Below, in pieces: positions 34,406 to 41,797 of a stretch of 64,000 nt of DNA (the first letter of the stretch is position 1; each line of letters begins with the position of its first letter). A program made the position numbers and the translations under genes. The notes beneath the pieces are model-generated. The model made no database searches. It saw only the letters and a list, made by a program, of their open reading frames with translations, and was not told the DNA's origin. Source of the DNA: Geofilum rhodophaeum (GTDB lineage Bacteria > Bacteroidota > Bacteroidia > Bacteroidales > Marinilabiliaceae); assembly GCF_002210225.1 (NCBI RefSeq), contig NZ_MWUJ01000013.1, positions 1 through 64,000 on the forward strand, in the 5' to 3' direction.

Positions 34406-36043
34406 ATGGATGCAAAACCTCCAAGTGCCTCACGCTGGCTTTCGGCATGGATGAAGGAAGCCAGAAAGGCCTATTTGCTGGCGGGAATTTTAACGCTGCT
34501 GAGTGCCGGCTGCTTTGTTGTATTCAGCTGGTACCTGTCCCGCTTTGCGGCCGGCTGGCTTGCAAGCAACCAACTGGAGCCCGGCGACTTATGGGTAGCC
34601 GTAATTTTTCTGGCGGGCCGTTACCTTCTGGCCCACTTTGCCGCCCTTCTTAACTACAGGGCGGGCGAAAACATTGTTGTCAAAATAAAAAAACAACTGT
34701 ATCCCAAAATTCTGCATAACAGTCAGACCGACGCCATCTCTGCCACCTTGCTGGTTACCCGGGTGAGCGACGATCTCAAGCCTTATTTTGCCTTTTTTCT
34801 GCCCTATGCCACCGCCTCGGTGCTGGTCAGCCTTCTGCTTCTGACCATCAGCTTCTGGTTCGAGGTCTGGGTGGGACTTACCCTGCTCATTTCCTTCCTG
34901 GTCATTCCCTTTCAAATGATTATGATTGGCGTGGGCGCCGAATCGCTCCATAAAAAGCACATCGACTTATTTATGAAATATTCGGCCGTTTTTTATAACC
35001 GTCTGCACACCGTGGCCGAAATTGTAAACCTGGATAACCTGCTGCCCCAACAGCGTTTTTTAGCAAAGAAGAGTGCCGATCTGAACACCGCCACCATTCA
35101 GGTGATGCGGGTGGCCGTCCTTTCGTCGGCCGTATTGGAACTCTTTGTCTCCATAGCCATTGCAGGGGTGGCCATCTATTTGGGGATGAGCCTCATGGGC
35201 ATAATGCCCGGCGAGAACTACGGCAAGGGCTACGATTTTCATGTGGCCCTCTTCTTATTGATGCTGGCCCCTTACTTTTTCTTCTATCTGAGAAAGTTTG
35301 TGAGTGCCTACCACGACCGCAACAAGGCCCTGGCCTCGGCCAAACTGTTGATGCCCTATTGGGAAGAAAGCGAAGAGGCCCCTCTTGAAGTGGCCGACGA
35401 AGCGCTGCAAAGCATCGAAATAAAAGGGCTCAGTTTTGCCTACCCCGACTCCCTGCTTAAGGTACTGCACAATATCAATCTGCAGCTGCCGGCTAAGGGA
35501 CTGGTGCTGATAAAGGGCATCTCGGGTTCGGGCAAATCGACCCTGCTCAAGATTCTTTCGGGCAGTCTGAAGACAGAGGAAGGCCAGCTTTCGGTCAACG
35601 GAAAAGACCATAGGTGGTCGACCCGCTGGCTCAGGGAAAACACTTCGTACATGAACCAGTTTCCCTTCCTCTTCGACGGCAGTCTCCACTACAATGTTTT
35701 TCTTGACAAGGCAACGGAAACACCGTCGGGCTACCCCGACTTTTTGAATAAACTCCTGGCCAAAAAGGAGGCGGGCTGGCAAACCGAGTTGAGTCACAAC
35801 GGCAAGCAGCTTTCGGGTGGCGAAAAGCAGTTGCTTACTCTGGCACGTATGATGCTGCACCCCAAGCCGGTGGCGCTGCTCGACGAGCCCACCGCCAATC
35901 TTGACCCGGGAACCACCGAAGTCATTTTGAAACAAATACGTCTTTTGTCGCAACGCCAACTGTGCATCGTTGCCTCGCACGAAGAAAAGTTCGATGCCCA
36001 TGCGGCGGTGGTCCTTAACTTAAACTGGGGAGAACAAATGTAG
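34406..36043 (+). CDS. CydD-like ABC exporter subunit (permease-ATPase)
   Basis: This 545-residue ABC half-transporter has a six-helix membrane domain (residues ~20-300) and a C-terminal ATPase: Walker A GISGSGKST, signature LSGGEKQLLTLARMML, Walker B VALLDEPTANLD. The layout of two adjacent half-transporters matches CydDC, which exports cysteine and glutathione to the periplasm for cytochrome bd assembly. No cydAB genes are in the window, so this role is inferred from family resemblance. The start is the ATG at 34406; an in-frame TTG at 34376 is less likely. The next gene starts 1 nt after its stop. Confidence 0.82.
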   Translation: MDAKPPSASRWLSAWMKEARKAYLLAGILTLLSAGCFVVFSWYLSRFAAGWLASNQLEPGDLWVAVIFLAGRYLLAHFAALLNYRAGENIVVKIKKQLYPKILHNSQTDAISATLLVTRVSDDLKPYFAFFLPYATASVLVSLLLLTISFWFEVWVGLTLLISFLVIPFQMIMIGVGAESLHKKHIDLFMKYSAVFYNRLHTVAEIVNLDNLLPQQRFLAKKSADLNTATIQVMRVAVLSSAVLELFVSIAIAGVAIYLGMSLMGIMPGENYGKGYDFHVALFLLMLAPYFFFYLRKFVSAYHDRNKALASAKLLMPYWEESEEAPLEVADEALQSIEIKGLSFAYPDSLLKVLHNINLQLPAKGLVLIKGISGSGKSTLLKILSGSLKTEEGQLSVNGKDHRWSTRWLRENTSYMNQFPFLFDGSLHYNVFLDKATETPSGYPDFLNKLLAKKEAGWQTELSHNGKQLSGGEKQLLTLARMMLHPKPVALLDEPTANLDPGTTEVILKQIRLLSQRQLCIVASHEEKFDAHAAVVLNLNWGEQM

Positions 36044-36044
36044 T

Positions 36045-37640
36045 ATGAACGGATTTATTTATAAACACCTCTTTCGTCCCCTGGCGGGCAGATGGCTGAA
36101 AGGCTTTGTCCTCCTGCTGTTCTGGACCATTGCCTTTATCGCTTTGCCGGCCATATCGGGCTGGTTCATTGCCATGTCGAGTGTGGTTTTCCTTACCGCC
36201 AACACCACCTTCTCGTACCTGGTGCCCTCGGCAGGAATTCGCTTACTGACCCTCCTGCGCACGGCCATGCGCTATTTTGAGCGACTCGAAAACCACAAAT
36301 CCACGCTCGATGCACAAAGCAGACTGCAATTAAAAATTTTTCAGTCGGTGGCACGCTTTCCGTTTTTTAAAAAACAAGTCAACAACAACGCCGCCATTCT
36401 CGAAAACAGCACCCATGGCATCGACCTGATATTGAATCACATTCTGCTGTGGATCCTGCCTTTAGCGGCCCTGCTGATCGCCTTGGGCCTCTATTTCTTC
36501 TTCCTCCAATTATTTTCCCTGGTCGTTGCCCTCGAATTCCTGATTTCTTCGGCCGTCCTGCTCTTTCTCCTGCCCCAGTATCTTTTGCTGAAAAACCGCA
36601 GACTTTTTGCACGACTCAAGCAACTGCGGGAGGAGGACAATCAGCTTTTGATTGAGAGTTTCCGGGGACGCATTGAAATTTCGAAGTACCAGCTCGAAGA
36701 AAAGGCGATTGAACAGCAGGTGCAGCGATTGACGAAGCTGGAGCAACTGGAGGGGCAACTGCAGAGCAACTCCTTTTCGCTGCAGATGTTGGTGGGACTG
36801 GGTTTTGGTCTTTTGGCTGTTTTAATGCTTTGGCAAGCGGGCAGTTACGACTTTACAGCGACGATGGCCATTGGGGTATTCTTTGGCATTATGGCGCAGG
36901 CGGAGTTGTCCGAGATGCTCTTTTCGGGGAAATCAGAAAAAAGCTCGGTCTACCATCAAATAAAAGACCTGGATGCAATCATCCGGGCGGGCGACCAGCC
37001 CGAAGAGCGCTTGGTAGTGGGCACTCCGCTGGAGCAAGTGGCGTGGAAACAATGGCGGGCACAAATTCCGGAAACCCGCATAAATACCGAGCCCCTCTCC
37101 TTTTCCATAAAAAAAGGCGAATGGGTGGCCCTTTACGGGGAAACCGGAAAGGGAAAAACCACCCTGTTGAACAGTCTGTTTTATCCGGAATACCGACTCA
37201 GCGGTACTTGCTCCTGGAACGGGGAGGACCTGCCCCGACTGCCCATTCCGGAAGCCATCTACGTAAGTCAAAAAGCCTATTTGCTGACCGGAACCCTGCG
37301 CGAAAACTTTGAAGATTTTTCCGATGAGGACATCCTGTCTGCCTTGAAAACGGTCGATCTCGACAGCTGGTACCAAGCCCTTCCCAAGGGACTCGACAGT
37401 TGGCTGGGCGAAAATGGCGAAACCCTAAGTGGTGGTCAGCGCAAAAAGCTGTTGCTGGCCCAGGCCCTGCTCAAGAAGCCCCAACTGCTGGTGGTGGATG
37501 AACCTACTGCAGGCATCAGTACCGACAATGCCCTGGACATTTTCCGGCGCCTTAAGCAGAAAAACCCCGATCTGAGTCTGCTCATGGCTACGCACCAACC
37601 CGCTTTCGAAGCCGAGGTCAACCAAGTCATCCGCATCTGA
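36045..37640 (+). CDS. CydC-like ABC exporter subunit (permease-ATPase)
   Basis: This 531-residue ABC half-transporter partners the preceding gene. Membrane segments lie in residues ~15-300, followed by an ATPase with Walker A GETGKGKTT, signature LSGGQRKKLLLAQALL and Walker B LLVVDEPTAGIS. The Walker A and B forms differ slightly from the partner (KGKTT, TAGIS), as is usual in asymmetric heterodimers. Segment SYLVPSAGIRLLTLLRTAMRYFERL resembles the CydC membrane domain. A modest terminator follows the stop. Confidence 0.82.
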   Translation: MNGFIYKHLFRPLAGRWLKGFVLLLFWTIAFIALPAISGWFIAMSSVVFLTANTTFSYLVPSAGIRLLTLLRTAMRYFERLENHKSTLDAQSRLQLKIFQSVARFPFFKKQVNNNAAILENSTHGIDLILNHILLWILPLAALLIALGLYFFFLQLFSLVVALEFLISSAVLLFLLPQYLLLKNRRLFARLKQLREEDNQLLIESFRGRIEISKYQLEEKAIEQQVQRLTKLEQLEGQLQSNSFSLQMLVGLGFGLLAVLMLWQAGSYDFTATMAIGVFFGIMAQAELSEMLFSGKSEKSSVYHQIKDLDAIIRAGDQPEERLVVGTPLEQVAWKQWRAQIPETRINTEPLSFSIKKGEWVALYGETGKGKTTLLNSLFYPEYRLSGTCSWNGEDLPRLPIPEAIYVSQKAYLLTGTLRENFEDFSDEDILSALKTVDLDSWYQALPKGLDSWLGENGETLSGGQRKKLLLAQALLKKPQLLVVDEPTAGISTDNALDIFRRLKQKNPDLSLLMATHQPAFEAEVNQVIRI

Positions 37641-37646
37641 TTTCCG

Positions 37647-37674
37647 CATCTGAATACACAGATGTAATTTTTTA
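37647..37674 (+). terminator. putative terminator after the cydDC-like pair
   Basis: CATCTG (37647-37652) pairs with CAGATG (37659-37664) around a 6-nt loop, followed by TAATTTTTT. The stem is short. Confidence 0.55.
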
Positions 37675-37809
37675 GCATTTCACAACAAAATTTTAAAGGT
37701 ATTCCTTACCTTTACAGCGCACGCCTGGTTCAACGCTCCTGGCTATGGATACGCAAACCCTGTATCTGTCCTGTTTTCAGATACATTAGCATCCTATAAT
37801 AACTACCCT

Positions 37810-39564
37810 ATGAAAAAAAATGCATTGACCCTATTGATTGTGCTCCTGAGCACCTTAAGCCTCAGCGCCCAAAACTGGCGGGCCGGCATTCACGACCCCT
37901 CAACCATAGTCAAGTGCAAGGACAAGTACTGGGTATTTGGCACCGGCGATGGCATTCACGCCATGTATTCGTACGACCTGGTAACGTGGACCAATGGGCC
38001 TTCTCCTTTTACAAAAACCGATTTTCCTGCATGGATCAATAATTATGTAAAAGGGGGGACCGACAGCAACGGCGATGCGGTATTCCACGGTGGCTTCTGG
38101 GCCCCCGACATCATTTATATGAACAACCAATACTACCTCTATTATTCCTGTTCGGAATGGGGAACCATGACCTCAACCATTGGCTGTGTCACCAATAAAA
38201 CCCTCGACCCCGACGACCCGGATTATGCGTGGAAGGACGTCGGCTTCCTGGGTATTTGGTCGTACCAGCCGGGACTGGCCCTCAACGCCATTGATCCGGC
38301 CATTTATCGGGGCACGGACGGCAAAATATGGATGGCCTATGGCTCCTTTAATGAAAGGGGCATTGTGGTTGCCGAGCTCGACTCCGTTTCGGGCAAACCG
38401 AAAAACTACACCAACAATCTGCCCGGAACCTCCGTAGCCAACTCGTGGACCGGTCCACGTGCCAGCGACTATGCAGAAGGCGAAGGCGCAACGGTGATTT
38501 ACCGCGATGGATATTACTATCTTTTTTACAACAAAGGCGGTTGTTGCTCCGGTGTCAACAGCTCCTATTATGTGGTTATGGGCCGCTCGACTTCGCCCAA
38601 AGGCCCCTTTGTCGACAAGGCAGGGAAAAACCTGCGGGGACTCCAGACGCCCAGTGGAGGGACGGTGGTTTTCAGACACGACGACAGTCGGGGCTACGAC
38701 GATCGCTTCTATGGTCCGGGGCACTTTGGCATTTTTCATGAAGACGGGACCGACTATGTTTCCTTCCACTATTACGACCCCAACTGGGGCTACCCCGGTC
38801 AACCGGCAGGCGGCCCTACTATGGGACTGGCCAAATTGGTTTGGGGCGAAGACGGTTGGCCTTCGGTGACCATGAATTTTGTGGAAGAGGGCATCTATAC
38901 CCTGCGCAACAGCAACAGCAACAAAATGATGGACATCCATAACCATCAGGCCATCACCGGTGCAGAAGTCTGGCAGCACACCGAAAACCCCGATTACGAC
39001 AGTCAAAAATGGATGCTGACCTCCCTGGGTACCGGAGAATATACGCTCCAGAACATGGCCGATCCTACCCTTTATCTGGAGGCAGCCGGAAATGATCATG
39101 ATGAATTTCTTAGGGTCACCAGTAATTTCACCGGGGCCATCCATCAAAAATTTCGACTGATTGAAGGGACCGACGGCAGAGTGGTCATTTATCCCTCCAT
39201 CAGCGATAAATTCATCGAAATACCCAATGCCTACACCAGTGACTCCCGGGTCATTCTCTGGCCCAACACCAATCACGCTTGTCAGCGCTGGCAGCTCACC
39301 CGCCAGGACGCACCGGTTGCCCTGCCGGAGACCAGCTTAACAGAAAGCTTGAAAATATCGCCCAATCCGGCCAGCACCCACCTTTGGATAGAAGGAGCTG
39401 CCCCTGACGCCACGGTGGTTGTACTGACCATGGACGGCAAGGAAGTGCTGCGCCAAAAGCTACAGGGCAGCATTTCAATTGCCCACCTGCCTGCCGGCCC
39501 CTACCTGCTTAAAGTCGTGGATCCCGAAGGCAGTCGCACGCAAAAATTTGTGATACAACCCTAA
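37810..39564 (+). CDS. GH43-family (arabinanase-like) hydrolase with ricin-type lectin domain and T9SS tail
   Basis: This 584-residue secreted enzyme has a signal peptide (residues 1-20). The GH43 five-bladed propeller (~21-355) has catalytic base Asp in HDPSTIV, the second Asp in AIDPAIYRG and the acid Glu in YAEGEGATVIYRDG. The motif FYNKGGCCSGVNSSYYVVMG resembles endo-1,5-arabinanase/arabinosidase-type members. Residues ~360-500 form a ricin-B-like trefoil with SQKWML and CQRWQL repeats. The last ~70 residues (LKISPNPASTHLWIEG to TQKFVIQP) are a type A T9SS C-terminal sorting domain, so it is released or attached at the surface by type IX secretion. It converges with the minus-strand xylan genes. 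The specificity is inferred. Confidence 0.88.
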   Translation: MKKNALTLLIVLLSTLSLSAQNWRAGIHDPSTIVKCKDKYWVFGTGDGIHAMYSYDLVTWTNGPSPFTKTDFPAWINNYVKGGTDSNGDAVFHGGFWAPDIIYMNNQYYLYYSCSEWGTMTSTIGCVTNKTLDPDDPDYAWKDVGFLGIWSYQPGLALNAIDPAIYRGTDGKIWMAYGSFNERGIVVAELDSVSGKPKNYTNNLPGTSVANSWTGPRASDYAEGEGATVIYRDGYYYLFYNKGGCCSGVNSSYYVVMGRSTSPKGPFVDKAGKNLRGLQTPSGGTVVFRHDDSRGYDDRFYGPGHFGIFHEDGTDYVSFHYYDPNWGYPGQPAGGPTMGLAKLVWGEDGWPSVTMNFVEEGIYTLRNSNSNKMMDIHNHQAITGAEVWQHTENPDYDSQKWMLTSLGTGEYTLQNMADPTLYLEAAGNDHDEFLRVTSNFTGAIHQKFRLIEGTDGRVVIYPSISDKFIEIPNAYTSDSRVILWPNTNHACQRWQLTRQDAPVALPETSLTESLKISPNPASTHLWIEGAAPDATVVVLTMDGKEVLRQKLQGSISIAHLPAGPYLLKVVDPEGSRTQKFVIQP

Positions 39565-39605
39565 CAAAGTCTTCCCCAATAAAGCCCTCCCCTGCAGAGC
39601 TACCC

Positions 39606-39639
39606 AAAGGCGACGTTCCCACCAAGGAGCGTCGCCTTT
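39606..39639 (+). terminator. rho-independent terminator after the plus-strand GH43 gene
   Basis: AAAGGCGACG (39606-39615) pairs with CGTCGCCTTT (39630-39639), a 10-bp stem with a 14-nt loop, followed by a weak T/C-rich tail. It is 41 nt past the GH43 stop, just before a repeat element. Confidence 0.75.
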
Positions 39640-39653
39640 ATCTTCCCCTCCCA

Positions 39654-39917
39654 ACTCGGGAAAGAAAGTGGTGTAGAACAGCTGCCTTAAGAAAATTTCG
39701 TTCCAGCGCAGATTCAGTAATTCAAGCCTCTGAATGTTTCCGTAAGTGAGCAAAGGCTCGCAGCGTAACGAGCACGGCTGTCTGAGCCGCAGGCGAGTTC
39801 CGTGCTTGTAGCGGAGTGCCTGAAGTGAACAGGAAACAGGCAGCAGCGCAGAATTACTGAATCAAGCGTAAGTGAACCGAAATTTTATGTCAGCAGAAGG
39901 AAAACACCACGACCACC
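39654..39917 (+). repeat. single un-nested 264-bp nested-palindrome element
   Basis: Ends are ACTCGGG and GACCACC. GATTCAGTAATTC (39711-39723) pairs perfectly with GAATTACTGAATC (39851-39863); these 13-bp strands differ from those of every other copy. GAGCACGG pairs with CCGTGCTTG around the loop GTCTGAGCCGCAGGCGAG. Outer pairs are GTGGTG with CACCAC and AAAATTTCG with CGAAATTTT. The length equals that of the copy nested at 165-428. Confidence 0.87.
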
Positions 39918-40071
39918 ATGAAGAAACCACGGCCCGGGAAGCAGTATTTTAAACACATTTTCACACCTAACATTTATGTTCAAAACTCCCCGAAGCCGTG
40001 GCTGTATTTTAAAGAGTATAACGCACCCTTACGAACCCAAAGGTAAAACAAATTTCATAAAAAAGAAAAAA
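39918..40071. other. gap after the repeat, nothing recognised
   Basis: This 154-bp stretch holds two GAAGCCGTGG/CCACGG-type fragments, TGAAGAAACCACGGCC and CCCGAAGCCGTGGCTG, about 60 bp apart. They are partly complementary, so they may form a weak hairpin past the GH43 gene that ends at 40072. No gene was seen. Confidence 0.4.
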
Positions 40072-41793
40072 CTAATCCACCCAAGCTTCATAAGAAGCAC
40101 TGTGCCAGTAGGCCAAGGTTTCGGAATGGGCATCATTCAAAAGCATACCATACAAGCCGTATACACAACCCACAAAGCCTCCGGCAGTCTCCGTACTCAA
40201 GAAGCGGGCATCCATAGCCGCTCCCAAAGGCCGCGGCGCTTCATCATTAACATGGTAAGAAAAATGATAACGATCACGATCGGCCTCAATCAGCAAATGC
40301 AATTTACCCAGTCCCTCACCTTTTAGAACATCCTGAGCCAACAACTCCATTGAAAAACCCTCCGAATCGGGCACCGAGCGATACAGCTGCACCACAGGAC
40401 GATTCGCATCCATAGAACGACAAAGGTAGTAAAAACGTTTCTCGTTCTGAAGAATGGCCAGGCCTGCCTTTTCATCGGCACTGCCCGGAGCAAACTCTAA
40501 AACAACCTGCATACGGTCGCGCAATTGCTGCTGGCGACGCCCCAGAAAAGAAGGATTGCTATTCAGCATGTTTTCGGCAGGCAACAATTCCATTTGCAAG
40601 ACTCCCGCTTCCTGGTCGATGTGAAACCACTCTCGCTGCGGTGCACGAATTTGCACCCAACGCAAGTCCAATTCAGCACTGTTAAAAGAATCGTTCCAAT
40701 GCAAATGTCCGTTTAAAGCAGGGACACTGTCGCTCTGAGGCAGGGCAGCATGAAAGCGGTATTGATATTGCACCTCTTCCTGTGCAGGATTTATTACCGG
40801 CCAGCCATCGGTCCACATTACCGGAGCCATAAAAGTTTCCCGACCGGTGTTGTAATGGTTGCCCTCGTAGGGGCGACAAGCCAGAAATACCGCCCACCAA
40901 TCCCCGGCCAGATCCTGTATCAGGTCGGCATGCCCAGTACTGGTAATGGGTCGGGATCTGTTGGGATCGAGGTGCATCTGGGTGAGAATGGGATTGTTCT
41001 CCCAAGGTTCATAAGGCCCCTGAATATTTTTACTGCGGAAAATGACCTGACGATGATTCACACTGGTTCCGCCTTCGGCAGCACTCAGATAGTACCAGTT
41101 GTTGACCTTGTAAAGGTGCGGTCCCTCGATCCATACGGGTTGCTGACTCAAATCCACCCCGCCATTAACCAGGATAACTGGTTCTTCTCCCTTCACTTTC
41201 CCGGTCGCCAAATCGAGCTCGAACATCCGAATGGTCCGGTGCCCCTCGTAAAGCGGACTGTTGTCGGGCGCCTCGCTGTTGTAAACCAGATACACCTTCC
41301 CGTCCTCGTCAAAAAACAAGGAGGGATCAATGCCCGAAACCTCGGGAAAAAAGATGGGATCGGACCACGGTCCCGCCGGATCTTGCGCAGTGACCACATA
41401 ATTACCTCTGCCCCACACCTCGGTGCAGGCCACATAATAGGTGCCTTCATGGTATTCAATGGTGGGCGCAAAAGTGGCCTGATTACTCAGTCCCAATCCC
41501 TCGAACTGAACTTGCTCGGGACGGTGCAACACATGCCCAATTTGCTCCCAGGAGACCAAATCGGGACTGTAGAAAATGGGAATTCCGGGGAAGTAGCCAA
41601 AGGTGGAGTGAACCATATAATAGCCGTCCTCCCCATGTGTAATACTGGGATCGGGATAAAAGCCGGACAATACGGGGTTGTTGATGATCCGGCTTTCGAA
41701 GCGACCGGCATCTGGATGAACGCAGCTTCCGGCCAGAAATATAAGAGCCGGCAAACAAAGACTGAGGATTTTTTTAGCGAACATAAGCAGCAT
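40072..41793 (-). CDS. GH43-family beta-xylosidase/alpha-L-arabinofuranosidase lipoprotein
   Basis: This 573-residue lipoprotein has the lipobox LIFLAGSC near residue 24. The GH43 propeller (~35-340) has base Asp in FYPDPSITHG, pKa-modulating Asp in SGIDPSLFF and acid Glu in VWIEGPHLYK. The second domain (~350-573) is a concanavalin-like sandwich typical of two-domain GH43 xylosidases (WNDSFNSAELDLRWVQIRAP). It releases xylose or arabinose from xylo-oligosaccharides, probably in the periplasm. It is the last gene of the esterase-GH30-GH115-GH67-GH43 unit, 4 nt behind the GH67 gene. Confidence 0.9.
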   Translation of the reverse strand: MLLMFAKKILSLCLPALIFLAGSCVHPDAGRFESRIINNPVLSGFYPDPSITHGEDGYYMVHSTFGYFPGIPIFYSPDLVSWEQIGHVLHRPEQVQFEGLGLSNQATFAPTIEYHEGTYYVACTEVWGRGNYVVTAQDPAGPWSDPIFFPEVSGIDPSLFFDEDGKVYLVYNSEAPDNSPLYEGHRTIRMFELDLATGKVKGEEPVILVNGGVDLSQQPVWIEGPHLYKVNNWYYLSAAEGGTSVNHRQVIFRSKNIQGPYEPWENNPILTQMHLDPNRSRPITSTGHADLIQDLAGDWWAVFLACRPYEGNHYNTGRETFMAPVMWTDGWPVINPAQEEVQYQYRFHAALPQSDSVPALNGHLHWNDSFNSAELDLRWVQIRAPQREWFHIDQEAGVLQMELLPAENMLNSNPSFLGRRQQQLRDRMQVVLEFAPGSADEKAGLAILQNEKRFYYLCRSMDANRPVVQLYRSVPDSEGFSMELLAQDVLKGEGLGKLHLLIEADRDRYHFSYHVNDEAPRPLGAAMDARFLSTETAGGFVGCVYGLYGMLLNDAHSETLAYWHSASYEAWVD

Positions 41794-41797
41794 ATTT

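Noticed and set aside
37690-37809. The bipartite xylan-operon motif upstream of the plus-strand GH43 gene
   Set aside because: Only a CAGATA core and a weak TACCTTTA box are present; there is no TAATTTCACA at 24-nt spacing.
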